64,000 bases of DNA from Fictibacillus fluitans (GCF_030418125.1 NZ_JAUHTR010000001.1:558001-622000), one strand, 5' to 3'; counted from the stretch's first letter, positions 35,470-45,729 are shown. Program-made: numbers and translations. The notes: generated from the letters alone by a model not told the origin.

Positions 35470-37818
35470 TGATGCCTGGTTTTGTTCGGGAAGAGAAGTG
35501 ATCAGCACTTCCCTTGGCTTGCTGCCCTCATATGGTCCGATGACTCCCTTTGCCTCCATGGCATCCACAAGCCTTGCTGCGCGGGAGTACCCAATCCGGA
35601 AGCGCCGCTGAAGCATGGAAACCGAAGCCGTCTGCATGTCCACCACAAGCTTGACCGCATCTGGGAACAAATCATCCTCCACTTCCATTGACACCTGCGC
35701 TTCCTCGGTTGGAATCATGTCCTTCTGGTATTGCGCTTTTTGCTGTCCGATTACAAATTCCACTATTTTTTCTACTTCCTGATCCGACAGAAAAGCTCCC
35801 TGGACCCTTGTAGGCTTGGATGTGCCCGAAGGGAAAAAGAGCATATCACCGCGGCCGAGCAGCTTTTCTGCGCCGCCCATATCAAGAATGGTGCGCGAGT
35901 CAGTCTGGGAAGAAACACTGAACGCAATCCTGGACGGGATATTGGCCTTGATGATGCCTGTAATTACATCCACCGATGGCCGCTGAGTGGCGATAATCAA
36001 ATGAATTCCGGCTGCGCGTGCCATTTGGGCCAGACGAATAATGGCGTCTTCCACATCTCCTGATGCCACCATCATTAAATCTGCCAGCTCGTCCACAATT
36101 ACGACAATGTAAGGAAGAGTCGGCTGTTTCGCATCACTTTCGTTGTTTGCTCTGCGTATGCCTTCATTGTACCCTTCAATATTACGGGTCCCCGTGTGCG
36201 AGAACAATTCATAACGGCGTTCCATTTCGCTTACTACACGTTTTAGGGCCTGTGCTGCTTTTTTCGGTTCGGTTACGACCGGAGCCAGGAGATGGGGAAC
36301 ACCGTTATATACATTCAATTCAACCATTTTCGGGTCAATCATCATCATTTTCACTTCATGTGGTTTGGCCCTCATCAGAATACTCGTAATGATGCCGTTG
36401 ATACATACACTTTTCCCGCTTCCTGTTGCCCCGGCAACCAGAAGATGAGGCATCCTGGAAAGCTCGGCAAAAATGGGTTCCCCCGAGATATCCCTCCCCA
36501 GCCCGATAGCGAGTTTGGAGGTTTGTTTCTGATACTGACTTGACTCAAGGACTTCACGCAGTGTAACTGTCGCTACTTCCTGGTTGGGAACTTCAATGCC
36601 GACCGCCGATTTGCCGGGAATCGGCGCCTCAATCCGGATGTCTTTGGCGGCAAGAGCCAACGCTATATCGTCTGCGAGATTGACGATCTTGCTTACCTTT
36701 ACTCCAACATCAGGATAGACTTCATATTTTGTTACAGCAGGTCCGAGATGGACCTTCAGCACCCTTGCTTTCACCCCAAAGCTTTCAAAGGTTTTCTCCA
36801 GTTTTTTTGCATTGCTTTTGCTCGCAGAATATTGCCGTTCCTTATGCTGTCCATTGGAGGTTGGCCTCACGAGTAAATCCATAGTAGGAAGCAAGTAGTT
36901 TTCGTTATGTTCTTCCTCAGTCTGTTCAAAGCTTGCAGGAAGTTCGTCTTGCCTGTCTTCTGCTGGAGCTTTATTCGTTTCTGTTTTTGGCTCTGCTTCT
37001 TCATCGAAGCCTTTGGCACCAAATTTAAGCTGTACTGCCGGGCTTTCATCACCCTGCACATTCCTCGTGAAGTCTTCAATAATCGGTTCGTACTCTTCAT
37101 CCATTGCCTGAGGTTCATGCTGGAGATGAACCGGCTCCTGTGATCTTTGCGCACTTGGCTTCTGCACCGTCTTTCGGTTTTCTTTCAGCTCCTGCCGTTT
37201 ATTTTGAAACGATTCATAGGCAGTGGAAGAAAGGCTGCCCGCTGTTTCCGCCAATTTTGCGATCACACCTGACAGTGACTTTCCGGTAATTAAGATAATG
37301 GCAATAATCATGACAAAAACGAGAATCACCGCAGAACCTTGTACACCGAACAAAAAATGAAACATGGCAAAGCCCACGGCTCCAATCATGCCTCCGCCCA
37401 GGTCTCCCAGCGGAATGCTTCCGGACAGCTGTGACCAATAAATCTCCCATGTATTCCGGATGACGGAAGGATCCGACCACTTTCCCTGCTTGGAAAGAAG
37501 AGAAAACAATTTCAGATGACTAAGTATCAGCATGGATATGTAAAATAAATAAAAACCTGCCAGGCGTTTTCCCCAAACCGGCGGGGATTTTCGTTTCCAA
37601 ATCAAATAAATGGCAATGACAAGAGTCCCTATCAGCAGTACTCCGTACCATTCTCCGCTGAAAAATTTTAAAAACTGCACAAACGCCTGCCCGACTTTCC
37701 CCATTTTGGCAAAGGCAAGCAGTGTTAAAGCAAGCAAAAGAAGGCCAGCTAGCTCAAAGCTCAACTGTTCTTTCCAGGCTGATGTCTTTTTTGATGTTTT
37801 TTTATTTCGTTTTGCCAT
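35464..37818 (-). CDS. spoIIIE: DNA translocase SpoIIIE (FtsK family)
   Basis: Septal ATPase that pumps the chromosome into the forespore, 784 residues as in B. subtilis. Four N-terminal membrane segments (about 20-180), a Glu/Pro-rich linker to about 320, then the motor: Walker A GATGSGKS, Walker [13 protein letters not shown], and the winged-helix gamma domain at the C terminus ([30 protein letters not shown]) that reads SRS sequences. AGAGGTGA before the ATG. It is flanked by ylzJ-tepA and the GntR gene as in B. subtilis. Ends in a strong terminator. Confidence 0.97.
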   Translation of the reverse strand: MAKRNKKTSKKTSAWKEQLSFELAGLLLLALTLLAFAKMGKVGQAFVQFLKFFSGEWYGVLLIGTLVIAIYLIWKRKSPPVWGKRLAGFYLFYISMLILSHLKLFSLLSKQGKWSDPSVIRNTWEIYWSQLSGSIPLGDLGGGMIGAVGFAMFHFLFGVQGSAVILVFVMIIAIILITGKSLSGVIAKLAETAGSLSSTAYESFQNKRQELKENRKTVQKPSAQRSQEPVHLQHEPQAMDEEYEPIIEDFTRNVQGDESPAVQLKFGAKGFDEEAEPKTETNKAPAEDRQDELPASFEQTEEEHNENYLLPTMDLLVRPTSNGQHKERQYSASKSNAKKLEKTFESFGVKARVLKVHLGPAVTKYEVYPDVGVKVSKIVNLADDIALALAAKDIRIEAPIPGKSAVGIEVPNQEVATVTLREVLESSQYQKQTSKLAIGLGRDISGEPIFAELSRMPHLLVAGATGSGKSVCINGIITSILMRAKPHEVKMMMIDPKMVELNVYNGVPHLLAPVVTEPKKAAQALKRVVSEMERRYELFSHTGTRNIEGYNEGIRRANNESDAKQPTLPYIVVIVDELADLMMVASGDVEDAIIRLAQMARAAGIHLIIATQRPSVDVITGIIKANIPSRIAFSVSSQTDSRTILDMGGAEKLLGRGDMLFFPSGTSKPTRVQGAFLSDQEVEKIVEFVIGQQKAQYQKDMIPTEEAQVSMEVEDDLFPDAVKLVVDMQTASVSMLQRRFRIGYSRAARLVDAMEAKGVIGPYEGSKPREVLITSLPEQNQASS

Positions 37819-37849
37819 TCTTTCACCTCTTTTTCCTTAAACCAACTAA

Positions 37850-37870
37850 AGCAGCCGCTAAAGGGCTGCT
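37850..37870 (-). terminator. Weak terminator between tepA-ylzJ and spoIIIE
   Basis: AGCAGCC / GGCTGCT stem with a 7-base loop. The T run after it on the minus strand is short, so read-through into spoIIIE is possible. Confidence 0.45.
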
Positions 37871-37909
37871 TCTTTGTTCATTATTATATCACAGGGGCAC
37901 ACTTGTTTT

Positions 37910-38143
37910 CTATTGGTTTACAAATGAGTTCATCGACAGAATTTGCCCTGGTCCGCATGAATCATCCATAAAATGAGCCGGATCGGTACTGATGACGCGG
38001 ACCACCTTATATTCCATGGGTGAGACCTGCTCCACAAGAAGCGGAATATTATTGTACAGGACGGTCACCGGCTGGCCTTGGTCCTCTGCAGTTGCTTCCT
38101 GCGGAAACATCAGTTCCAACGGCATGATGGTATACCATATCAT
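37910..38143 (-). CDS. ylzJ: YlzJ-like small protein
   Basis: A 77-residue protein of the YlzJ family (PF14035), function unknown. Blocks [14 protein letters not shown] and [13 protein letters not shown] are recognisable. It starts 4 bases inside the end of tepA (ATGA-type overlap) after a good GGAGGTGA site, so it depends on tepA translation. It keeps the tepA-ylzJ-spoIIIE order of Bacillus. Confidence 0.88.
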   Translation of the reverse strand: MIWYTIMPLELMFPQEATAEDQGQPVTVLYNNIPLLVEQVSPMEYKVVRVISTDPAHFMDDSCGPGQILSMNSFVNQ

Positions 38144-38907
38144 TGGATCACCTCCAGCCCGTCATCCGTTTTGGGCTTCCGGTTCTGGTCCATCAGTTCA
38201 TTCAGTTTCGCGATCGCCTGTCCCACTCCGCCCACTTCGTTAATCAGTCCGTCGTTGACAGCATCTTTTCCAATCACGTTTGTTCCTATATCGCGGGTTA
38301 AATTCCCCTTGGAAAACATCAGTTCTTTAAACTTTTCCTCAGTTATATCTGAATGTGAGGTTACAAAATTGATGACCCTGTCCTGCATTTTATCCATATA
38401 TTCAAATGTCTGTGGAACACCGATTACCAGTCCTGTCAGCCGGACGGGATGAATCGTCATGGTCGCCGTTTCAGCAATGTAGGAATAATCCGCACTCACC
38501 GCTATTGGCACTCCAATGGAATGGCCTCCGCCAAGCACAAGAGATACGGAAGGTTTTGAAAGAGAAGCAATCATTTCTGAAATGGCAAGCCCTGCTTCCA
38601 CATCCCCTCCAACTGTATTCAAAATAATGAGAAGGCCTTCGATTTTGGGATTTTGTTCAATGGCCACCAGCTGCGGAATGAGGTGTTCATATTTGGTTGT
38701 CTTGTTGTTGGGAGGAAGCTGGACGTGTCCTTCAATCTGGCCGACAATCGTCAGGCAATGAATGCTTGATCCTTCCATTTGCGGAATGTTGGTTTGGCCA
38801 AGAGACTGCAGTTTGGTGACCAGACTGTTTTGGTCGGGATTGCTTTCTGGTGTGCCCGGCTGTTTGGGCTCCTGCTCATCGTTTATATCATTTGAAAAGC
38901 GGTTCAT
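38140..38907 (-). CDS. tepA: ClpP-like protease TepA (YmfB)
   Basis: Translocation-enhancing protein, a ClpP/SPPA-fold serine protease of 255 residues with a hydrophilic N-terminal stretch of about 45. The nucleophile serine lies in [13 protein letters not shown] and the histidine in MTIHPV, with the oxyanion-type [13 protein letters not shown] block earlier. In B. subtilis it has been linked to protein export and degradation of small acid-soluble proteins. AGGGGG before the ATG; an extended -10 promoter lies about 20 bases upstream. It overlaps ylzJ. Confidence 0.92.
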   Translation of the reverse strand: MNRFSNDINDEQEPKQPGTPESNPDQNSLVTKLQSLGQTNIPQMEGSSIHCLTIVGQIEGHVQLPPNNKTTKYEHLIPQLVAIEQNPKIEGLLIILNTVGGDVEAGLAISEMIASLSKPSVSLVLGGGHSIGVPIAVSADYSYIAETATMTIHPVRLTGLVIGVPQTFEYMDKMQDRVINFVTSHSDITEEKFKELMFSKGNLTRDIGTNVIGKDAVNDGLINEVGGVGQAIAKLNELMDQNRKPKTDDGLEVIQ

Positions 38908-38923
38908 ATAATAACCCCCTGCG

Positions 38924-38932
38924 ATTATATCA
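38924..38932 (-). promoter_or_regulatory. Extended -10 promoter of tepA-ylzJ
   Basis: TGATATAAT on the minus strand (TGn plus a perfect -10), about 17 bases before the tepA ATG. The -35 is weak. Confidence 0.6.
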
Positions 38933-38976
38933 ATTTTCTTTTAGTATGAACGCTCGGGTTATTTTCATTCCGAAGA

Positions 38977-39002
38977 AAAAAAGCCTGCGGGATCGCAGGC
39001 TT
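38977..39002 (-). terminator. Terminator of rnjB
   Basis: AGCCTGCG / CGCAGGCT stem with a TTTTTTTC tract on the minus strand, overlapping the rnjB stop. Confidence 0.87.
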
Positions 39003-40674
39003 AAATTTCCATAATAATAGGCATGATCATTGGACGGCGACGCGTTTTATCAAACAGATAGTGACTTAATGAATCACGCATGTTGGATTTTAAGGAAGAC
39101 CAATCTTTAACTTTTTCCTGTATGCAACGGTCGAGAACTTCCGTTACAAGTGAATTCGCTTCCTGAAGAAGCTCTTCGCTTTCGCGGACATACACAAAGC
39201 CGCGGGAGATAATTTCCGGTCCTGAAATGATCTGATTGGAAGCTTTGCTGATCGTAACGACCACAACAAGTATTCCATCCTGGGAAAGCAATTTCCGGTC
39301 GCGGAGAACAATGTTGCCGATATCTCCTACTCCCAGACCATCAACCAGTACATTGCCGGCTGGTACTTTGCCTGTTCGCTTGGCGGTTTCATCCGTGAAT
39401 TCAACCACTTCGCCTTTTTCGAGAATAAATATATTTTCCGGAACCACACCTACCTGCAGTGCAAGGTTCTGGTGGGCTTTTTGCATTTTATATTCACCGT
39501 GAACGGGGATGAAATATTTAGGCTTCATTACGCTTAGCATTAATTTTAAATCTTCCTGGCTTCCGTGACCGGAAACGTGAACTTTGCGTTGTCCGAAAAC
39601 CACGTCTGCTCCAGTTCGCATCAGAAGATCCACAATACGTGCCACGGACCGTTCGTTACCCGGAATCGGAGTTGCGGCGATGACAACGGTATCGGTATGC
39701 CTTATCGCTATTTGTTTGTGGGCTTTATGGGCCATTCGCGAAAGAGCGGCCATTTGCTCTCCCTGGCTGCCTGTTGTCAGAATAACAATCCGGTCTTCGG
39801 CATAGTTATTAATCTGATCAATGGAAATGACGCTGTCTTTCTCGATGTTCAAGTAACCGAGCTCCGACGCAATATCTACAACCTTAACCATGCTTCGGCC
39901 GGTAATAATGACCTTTCGGTTGGTCTTCGCTGCTGCGTTAAAAATCTGCTGGATCCGATGAACATTGGAAGCAAATGATGCAATAATGACGCGGCCTTTC
40001 GCTTCCTCAAACACATTGTCAATCTCATGGCCCACAGATTTTTCCGACCCTGTCATCCCTGGCCGTTCAGCATTCGTGCTGTCGGAGAGAAGACAAAGCA
40101 CCCCTTTTTGGCTCAGCTCTGAGATTTTGGCAAAGTCCGTATGCTTACCATCGATCGGGGACTGGTCAATCTTGAAATCCCCCGTATTCACGATGATTCC
40201 CTGCGGTGTGTGAACGGCAATACCGACGGAATCAGGAATACTGTGATTGGTACCAAAAAAAGTGACTTTATGTTCGCCAAAGTCGAGGACAGAATCAGAA
40301 CTAACCAAAAAGGTCTTCGTGCTGCGCTGAAGCCCAGCTTCCTTAAGCTTTGCGTCTACAAGCCCGAGTGTCAGCTTCGTTCCATAAACCGGAACCGGAA
40401 GCTGCTTTAATATAAAGGGAAGGCCGCCGATATGGTCCTCGTGGGCGTGAGTCAGAAAGATCCCCTTTACTCTGTCCTTGTTTTGCACAAGGTAAGTAAT
40501 GTCAGGAATCACAATATCAATGCCCAGCATTTCTTCCTGCGGAAACATGAGTCCCGCATCCAGGACAAAGATATCTTCCCCCGCTTCGACCACATACATG
40601 TTTTTGCCAATTTCCCCTATACCGCCCAGGGCAAAAACTCTTACTTTATCGCTATTTTGTTGTTTTGTTGTCAA
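39001..40674 (-). CDS. rnjB: Ribonuclease J2
   Basis: Beta-CASP metallo-beta-lactamase RNase of 557 residues, partner of RNase J1 in 5'-3' decay and processing. The metal motif is intact: HAHEDHIGG (HxHxDH), NTGDFKID, and the C-terminal HVSGHG. The identity as J2 (YmfA) rests on the position between tepA and dapA. The start is TTG after AGGAGG with 9-base spacing. A sigma-A promoter is 60 bases upstream. Together with rny, pnp and ricA the window holds most of the RNA decay machinery. Confidence 0.93.
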   Translation of the reverse strand: MTTKQQNSDKVRVFALGGIGEIGKNMYVVEAGEDIFVLDAGLMFPQEEMLGIDIVIPDITYLVQNKDRVKGIFLTHAHEDHIGGLPFILKQLPVPVYGTKLTLGLVDAKLKEAGLQRSTKTFLVSSDSVLDFGEHKVTFFGTNHSIPDSVGIAVHTPQGIIVNTGDFKIDQSPIDGKHTDFAKISELSQKGVLCLLSDSTNAERPGMTGSEKSVGHEIDNVFEEAKGRVIIASFASNVHRIQQIFNAAAKTNRKVIITGRSMVKVVDIASELGYLNIEKDSVISIDQINNYAEDRIVILTTGSQGEQMAALSRMAHKAHKQIAIRHTDTVVIAATPIPGNERSVARIVDLLMRTGADVVFGQRKVHVSGHGSQEDLKLMLSVMKPKYFIPVHGEYKMQKAHQNLALQVGVVPENIFILEKGEVVEFTDETAKRTGKVPAGNVLVDGLGVGDIGNIVLRDRKLLSQDGILVVVVTISKASNQIISGPEIISRGFVYVRESEELLQEANSLVTEVLDRCIQEKVKDWSSLKSNMRDSLSHYLFDKTRRRPMIMPIIMEI

Positions 40675-40731
40675 TGTAATAATCCTCCTAGTTGTGTGTT
40701 ATGTATTTCTCCGTTCACGTCACTTGCACTT

Positions 40732-40761
40732 ATTATAGCTTATGTTCGAAAGCGAATACAA
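40732..40761 (-). promoter_or_regulatory. Sigma-A promoter of rnjB
   Basis: Minus strand TTGTAT (40756-40761), 18 bases, TATAAT (40732-40737). Confidence 0.6.
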
Positions 40762-40792
40762 GGAGAACTGTTTTTTCTTTTGCCAGTTAAAT

Positions 40793-40823
40793 AAAAAAAA
40801 AGCGGCCAGGCGGCCGCTTTTTT
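40793..40823 (-). terminator. Terminator of asd-dapG-dapA
   Basis: AGCGGCC / GGCCGCT stem with a long TTTTTTTTT run on the minus strand, directly after the dapA stop. Confidence 0.92.
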
Positions 40824-41691
40824 ATACTGAGATATTCATGACTTGGGATAGTGATTCCCGCTGCTGGTGGTTAAGGGGCAGTAAAGGAAGCCTCACACTG
40901 CCTACATCGAGCCCTTTAAACTGAAGGGCTGTTTTTACCGGAGCAGGGCTCGGCGCCTTGAACAGTTCATCCATAACAGGCAGAAGCTTTCGGTGAAGGC
41001 TGGCAGCTTCTGTCACGTTTCCTTGTTTATAGGCCGTAACCATTCTTTGCATCTCGTTTCCGATAATATGGGAGGCAACCGATACAATGCCAGTGCCGCC
41101 GATAGACAATACAGGCAGTGTCATGCCATCGTCTCCGCTGTACAGCTGAAAGTTTTCTGTCTCTTCGATGATCCGGCTCATATCTCCCAGGTTGCCGCCC
41201 GCATCTTTAACCGCAATTACATTCGGTATTTTTGACAGCTCGATCACAGTATCAGCCGTAAAATGTACAACCGTACGGCCGGGTACATTATACGCCATGA
41301 TGGGCAGGCTGGTGACTTCTGCAATCGCCTTGAAATGGGCGATTATTCCTTCCTGGCTTGGTTTATTATAATACGGAGCGACGATCATAATAGCATCGAC
41401 TCCCGTTTCTTCCGCTTTTTTTGTCAAATCAATGGAAGCTCTTGTGTTGTTGCTGCCTGTGCCGGCGATTACCGGTACTCTCTTGTCTACTACTTTTACA
41501 ACATGGCGGAACAACGCAAGTTTTTCTTCCGTTGATAATGTTGGGGATTCACCCGTCGTCCCTGCAACGACAAGGCTGTCACTTCCGTTTTCAATTAAAT
41601 AATTAACCAGTTTGGTCGTTTTCGTAAAATCAATATTCCCCTTACTGTCAAAGGGAGTAACCATTGCTGTACTAACGTTTCCAAAATGCAT
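40822..41691 (-). CDS. dapA: 4-hydroxy-tetrahydrodipicolinate synthase DapA
   Basis: Condenses aspartate semialdehyde with pyruvate, first step to diaminopimelate, lysine and dipicolinate. The 289-residue TIM barrel has GTTGES (44-49), Y134 in the active site and the Schiff-base lysine K162 (VIAVKDAGGN). The frame is open 37 codons upstream within dapG's end; AAGGAG before the ATG at 41691 is clear. It is the last gene of asd-dapG-dapA, 46 bases after dapG, with a strong terminator after it. Its product feeds spoVFA/B nearby. Confidence 0.97.
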   Translation of the reverse strand: MHFGNVSTAMVTPFDSKGNIDFTKTTKLVNYLIENGSDSLVVAGTTGESPTLSTEEKLALFRHVVKVVDKRVPVIAGTGSNNTRASIDLTKKAEETGVDAIMIVAPYYNKPSQEGIIAHFKAIAEVTSLPIMAYNVPGRTVVHFTADTVIELSKIPNVIAVKDAGGNLGDMSRIIEETENFQLYSGDDGMTLPVLSIGGTGIVSVASHIIGNEMQRMVTAYKQGNVTEAASLHRKLLPVMDELFKAPSPAPVKTALQFKGLDVGSVRLPLLPLNHQQRESLSQVMNISV

Positions 41692-41737
41692 GAATTTCAG
41701 CTCCTTAAATCTTGCAATCAACTGCCGCTCTTCGTAC

Positions 41738-42982
41738 TTATTCCGACAGCTGCCGGCCCTTTGAATGGATATTGTGCAGTTCAAAAGCTCTGTGCAGAGC
41801 ATTCACTGCTTTAACCATATCATCCTGTCGGACAAGCACCCAAATGGTAGTATGAGAATCTGCAGATTGCAGTATTTGTATGTTTTCATTAACCAGTGCT
41901 TCTACGATCCTCGCGGTTACACCGGGTACGCCGGACATTCCCGCGCCCACTGCTGATACTTTGGCACAGTTTCTGGTGATTTCCGGTGAATAACCATGTT
42001 CGCGCAACACCTTTTCTGCATGCTCGGCCATATTTTCCATTACCGTGTATACGACGCCTTTTGGACTGATATTAAAAAAGTCCACAGAAATCTGCTCTTT
42101 CGCCATTGCCTTAAAGACATTCGTGTGCAGATCATATTGAGCATCCCTGGCGAACACCTTGATCTGAGTGACCTTTGGAACATGGGCGATGCCTGTAATG
42201 ACATGATCCTGTACGTCTCTTCCTGCGCCCTTCGACGTTGCTGAAGTGACCAGTGTACCTGGAAGCTCAGAATAGGTTGACCGGATTCTGAGCGGAACCT
42301 TCGCCTGCATGGCAATCTCTACCGCCCGGGGATGTATCACCTTTGCTCCCTGATAGGCCATGTTGCAAATTTCGTTATATGTGACAACGGAAAGCGGCTG
42401 TGCATCTTCTACAATCCGTGGATCCGCCGTCATCACACCTTCTACATCTGTAAATATATCAATATATTCAGCGCCAAGAGCAGCACCCAAAGCCGAGGCA
42501 GAGGTGTCGCTGCCGCCACGGCCCAGCGTGGTGACATCACCGTTGGCAGCTTCCCCCTGAAATCCTGCGACTACCACTGCATCATGTGTTTCAAGCATGG
42601 ATTGCAGGCGTTCGCACTGCATATCGGTAATCCGCGCATTTTTATGCTCATCATTGGTCCGGAATCCCGCCTGTGAACCGGTAATGGCAGAGGCCGAAAT
42701 CTCTTTTGATTTCAAAAGGTTGGAAAACACGACAGAGGAAATAATCTCTCCACAGGAAAGAAGCAGATCATATTCTCTGCTTTCCACATATTGATCATTA
42801 TTCCCCAGCAGCCGAAGCAATGTGTCGGTGGCATATGGATCGCCCGAACGTCCCATGGCCGATACTACACAGACTACCTTGTAGCCTTCACTAATCGCCC
42901 GTCTCACATGCTGTGCCGCCAGTTCCCTTCCTTTTTCATCTTTTAAAGATGTGCCGCCAAATTTTTGTACGATTATTTTCAT
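41738..42982 (-). CDS. dapG: Aspartate kinase DapG (diaminopimelate-type)
   Basis: Phosphorylates aspartate, opening the aspartate-family pathway. The 414-residue protein has the kinase domain (KFGGTSL at the N terminus, VAGFQGE, TLGRGGSDTSA, DVEGVMTADPR) and two C-terminal ACT domains that bind the inhibitor, meso-diaminopimelate in the B. subtilis enzyme. Placement between asd and dapA shows that it is the dipicolinate-pathway isozyme, not LysC. It follows asd by 20 bases. Confidence 0.95.
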   Translation of the reverse strand: MKIIVQKFGGTSLKDEKGRELAAQHVRRAISEGYKVVCVVSAMGRSGDPYATDTLLRLLGNNDQYVESREYDLLLSCGEIISSVVFSNLLKSKEISASAITGSQAGFRTNDEHKNARITDMQCERLQSMLETHDAVVVAGFQGEAANGDVTTLGRGGSDTSASALGAALGAEYIDIFTDVEGVMTADPRIVEDAQPLSVVTYNEICNMAYQGAKVIHPRAVEIAMQAKVPLRIRSTYSELPGTLVTSATSKGAGRDVQDHVITGIAHVPKVTQIKVFARDAQYDLHTNVFKAMAKEQISVDFFNISPKGVVYTVMENMAEHAEKVLREHGYSPEITRNCAKVSAVGAGMSGVPGVTARIVEALVNENIQILQSADSHTTIWVLVRQDDMVKAVNALHRAFELHNIHSKGRQLSE

Positions 42983-43002
42983 GAAGTTAGCACCTTCTTT
43001 AA

Positions 43003-44049
43003 TTAGTTCAGCAAACCAAGTTTAATGAGGCTTTCTGCAATTTGAACCGAATTCCAGGCAGCACCTTTTAACAGGTTGTCAGATACAATCCACATATGGT
43101 AACCATTGTCCCGGTCCAGGTCTTTTCGGATCCGTCCTACGAAGACATCGTTTTTGCCAACACAATTTGCCGGCATTGGATAGATTTGGTTTTGTGGATC
43201 ATCCTGAAGAGTGATGCCTTCAGATGCAGACAAAAGCTCTTTAATTTCATGGACGGAAGAAACATCTTCTCCAAGCTCTACATAAACGGATTCGGAATGG
43301 CCCGTCTCTACCGGAAGCCTGACACAGGTTGCCGCCACTTCAAGTGCTGGCATATGCATGATTTTCTTGGTCTCGTTAATCATTTTCATTTCTTCAAACG
43401 TGTAGCCATTGTCCTGGAATTTATCAATTTGCGGCACCGCATTAAAGGCAATCTGATAATGCTTCTTGTCACCTGCACAAGGCAGGATTTCAGGGGTAAA
43501 TTCTTTTCCGTCCAAAATATCCTGAGACTGGGATTTAAGCTCCTGAATGGCTTTTGCACCCGCACCTGAAACCGCCTGGTAAGTGGATACAATCACTTTA
43601 TTTAATCCGTACTTCTCCTGCAGGGGCTTTAGTGCGACAACCATCTGAATGGTTGAGCAGTTCGGATTGGCGATAATCCCCTTGTGTTTGGCAATATCTT
43701 CTTCATTCACTTCAGGTACCACCAAAGGGACATTTTCATCCATGCGGTACGCACTGGTATTGTCAATAACCACCGCTCCGCGTTTTACGGCTTCCGGTGC
43801 CAGGTCCTTTGAAATGGACCCGCCTGCAGAGAACAAAGCAATGTCCACTCCTTCAAATGCGTCGGGAGTCGCTTCCTCAATAACGACTTCCTCCCCTTTA
43901 TACTCTACACTTCTCCCGGCAGACCGGCTGCTCGCAAGAAGAGACAGCTTTGCAATTGGAAAATTTCTTTCTTCAAGTGTTTTAAGCATTTGTTGTCCGA
44001 CTGCGCCTGTTGCTCCGACTACAGCTACATGAAATCCTTTTTGAGTCAT
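43003..44049 (-). CDS. asd: Aspartate-semialdehyde dehydrogenase
   Basis: Reduces aspartyl phosphate to aspartate semialdehyde, the substrate of DapA. The 348-residue protein has the NADP site GATGAVG (13-19) and the nucleophile C131 in [11 protein letters not shown]; the second active-site histidine is in the [12 protein letters not shown] region. AAAGGAGA before the ATG. A hairpin and a candidate promoter lie upstream, so asd-dapG-dapA can be expressed apart from spoVF. Confidence 0.97.
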   Translation of the reverse strand: MTQKGFHVAVVGATGAVGQQMLKTLEERNFPIAKLSLLASSRSAGRSVEYKGEEVVIEEATPDAFEGVDIALFSAGGSISKDLAPEAVKRGAVVIDNTSAYRMDENVPLVVPEVNEEDIAKHKGIIANPNCSTIQMVVALKPLQEKYGLNKVIVSTYQAVSGAGAKAIQELKSQSQDILDGKEFTPEILPCAGDKKHYQIAFNAVPQIDKFQDNGYTFEEMKMINETKKIMHMPALEVAATCVRLPVETGHSESVYVELGEDVSSVHEIKELLSASEGITLQDDPQNQIYPMPANCVGKNDVFVGRIRKDLDRDNGYHMWIVSDNLLKGAAWNSVQIAESLIKLGLLN

Positions 44050-44090
44050 TTAACACTATCTCCTTTGTTCTCCATACTTGAATTTAAAAC

Positions 44091-44140
44091 ATAAAGAGAG
44101 AAACACGAATGTTTCTCCCTTTATGAAACATCATTGTTTC
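44091..44140 (-). terminator. Terminator of spoVF and possible asd leader attenuator
   Basis: On the minus strand an upstream GAAACA (44135-44140) and TGTTTC (44125-44130) can pair, then a 15-base stem with a TTCG loop (44091-44124) forms, with a GTTTT run after it. The TGTTTC of the first hairpin can also pair with the GAAACA inside the second stem, giving an alternative fold. Confidence 0.7.
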
Positions 44141-44194
44141 CTTCACTGCTTCAAAATGAGAGTTACTTGCTTTCCAATAAACATTTTATTTCAC

Positions 44195-44222
44195 ATTTTA
44201 TCATAATTCGCGCCATTGGTAA
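44195..44222 (-). promoter_or_regulatory. Sigma-A promoter of asd-dapG-dapA
   Basis: Minus strand TTACCA (44217-44222), 16 bases, TAAAAT (44195-44200), directly after the spoVFB stop. A transcript from it would carry the hairpins at 44091-44140. Confidence 0.55.
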
Positions 44223-44236
44223 GCTATTTTTCACAT

Positions 44237-44830
44237 TTAATACGATTGAGACATCCGGAGCACAGGCTGAAGCTGTTTTCCTTCCAGCGCAGCCTCAACG
44301 GTTTCAAGGAGATATTCCATGTGCGCGACCAGCGAATTTTGCTTATTTACCGGATCATCCTGGCCGTAGGGTATAAAATAAATGTTTTTGGCAGCCATTA
44401 GCTTCATGATGTTTACGCCGTTTAATCCAAGTCCGTCATTTGTAGATATTCCCAGGACAACCGGCGACTGGTTCCTCATGGTGGCTTTTGCAGCCATCAA
44501 AACGGGAGAATCTGTCATGGCGTTGGCAAACTTGCTGATGGAATTGCCGGTAAGCGGTGCGATAACCATGCAGTCCAGAGGAGTCTTCGGTCCGAACGGC
44601 TCGGCTTTGACTATCGAATTAACGGCTTCATTACCTGTAAGTTTTGTTATTTTTTCAAGCCATTCTTCTCCTTCACCGAATCGGGTATTTGTGTTCTGCA
44701 CGGTATGCGTTACAAAAGGGGTTACCTTCGCTCCCCCATCCACCAGCCGCTTGATTTGGGGGTATACAGCATCATATGTGCAGTGTGAACCTGTCAAACC
44801 AAATCCTATATGTTTACCATGAACCTTCAT
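44237..44830 (-). CDS. spoVFB: Dipicolinate synthase subunit B
   Basis: Flavoprotein subunit of dipicolinate synthase in the mother cell, 197 residues. GFGLTGSHCTYDAV at the N terminus and PLTGNSISKFANAMTDSP are typical of the flavodoxin-like (UbiX/Dfp) fold of SpoVFB. The start shares a base with the spoVFA stop (TAATG), so the two subunits are made in step. It converts dihydrodipicolinate to dipicolinic acid, the calcium chelator of the spore core. Confidence 0.95.
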   Translation of the reverse strand: MKVHGKHIGFGLTGSHCTYDAVYPQIKRLVDGGAKVTPFVTHTVQNTNTRFGEGEEWLEKITKLTGNEAVNSIVKAEPFGPKTPLDCMVIAPLTGNSISKFANAMTDSPVLMAAKATMRNQSPVVLGISTNDGLGLNGVNIMKLMAAKNIYFIPYGQDDPVNKQNSLVAHMEYLLETVEAALEGKQLQPVLRMSQSY

Positions 44831-45729
44831 TACACTTTCCCCTTTCGAGTACTCATTTGTTCACCTATTAATTGGGAAAGAACATTGCCAAGAATCTGGC
44901 CAGCTGTCTTTGGTGCAACGATGCCAGGCAATCCGGGCGCCAGCAAAGCCTTGATGCCTCTTTTTTCAGCATACTTGAAATCCGTGCCGCCCGGCTTGGA
45001 AGCCAGGTCTATAATCAATGTCTGTGTCGGCATTTTAGAAATCACATCAGATGTTACAATTTGGAACGGAATCGTATTGATGCATACATCCGTGTTGGTC
45101 ACTTCTTTCTGCAGATGATCAAGATGAAAAGGTATAAAGCCCATTTCGCTGATTCTTGCTAAATGCTCGGGTTTTCTTGCTCCAACTTTTACATGTGCGC
45201 CAAGCGCATCAAACGCTCTTGCCACACTCATACCCACCCGGCCGAAACCAAGGACAACGGTGTTGGAATTATGAATGGTCGTGTCCGTATTCTGAATCAC
45301 CATCATTAAAGTCCCTTCAACCGTCGGAATGCTGTTATAGATCGCTACGTCATCCCGGTCAAAGAGCTGGGTGTGACCTTTGCCGTTTTGTGAAATAATT
45401 TTGTTCAAGTAAGCATTCGTAATACCGGAATACACATGACAGTGTTCCGGGGTTCTTTTTAAATGCTCAGAAGTAAGTATGATGCGTTTATTCGAGAAAA
45501 TGGTATCAATTTCTCCGCTCGGTCCCGTTCCGTTCACTGGAAGTATGATCACATCCAGTTTGGAAAAGTCGACTTCACCAATATCCATTTTCGAAGCTCC
45601 TGTAAATCCATGGTCGAGCTGGTCAAACCCCACAAGCACAAGATTCGCCCCTTGTTCGGCCAACTTACGAATCACTTCCAGCTGTCTGGCATCACCGCCA
45701 AATATAGCAACCTGCAAGTCAGTTAACAT
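44830..45729 (-). CDS. spoVFA: Dipicolinate synthase subunit A
   Basis: NAD(P)-binding subunit of dipicolinate synthase, 299 residues. The Rossmann motif is GFGRVGMSVAR, with an N-terminal domain starting FGGDARQLEV. A sigma-K-like promoter about 70-90 bases upstream gives the expected late mother-cell timing. GGGGAGGAAG lies before the ATG. The ymxH gene found between mlpA and spoVFA in B. subtilis is absent, and the 280 bases to mlpA hold a promoter and a large terminator only. Confidence 0.95.
   Translation of the reverse strand: MLTDLQVAIFGGDARQLEVIRKLAEQGANLVLVGFDQLDHGFTGASKMDIGEVDFSKLDVIILPVNGTGPSGEIDTIFSNKRIILTSEHLKRTPEHCHVYSGITNAYLNKIISQNGKGHTQLFDRDDVAIYNSIPTVEGTLMMVIQNTDTTIHNSNTVVLGFGRVGMSVARAFDALGAHVKVGARKPEHLARISEMGFIPFHLDHLQKEVTNTDVCINTIPFQIVTSDVISKMPTQTLIIDLASKPGGTDFKYAEKRGIKALLAPGLPGIVAPKTAGQILGNVLSQLIGEQMSTRKGKV

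Noticed and set aside
39001-40674. RNase J2 as a possibly inactive paralogue
   Set aside because: The HxHxDH box (HAHEDH) and the other metal ligands are present, so no degeneration is visible.
41692-44236. Lysine riboswitch or T-box ahead of dapG/asd
   Set aside because: No T-box motif or long lysine aptamer is present; the leader is only about 140 bases with simple GAAACA/TGTTTC hairpins.
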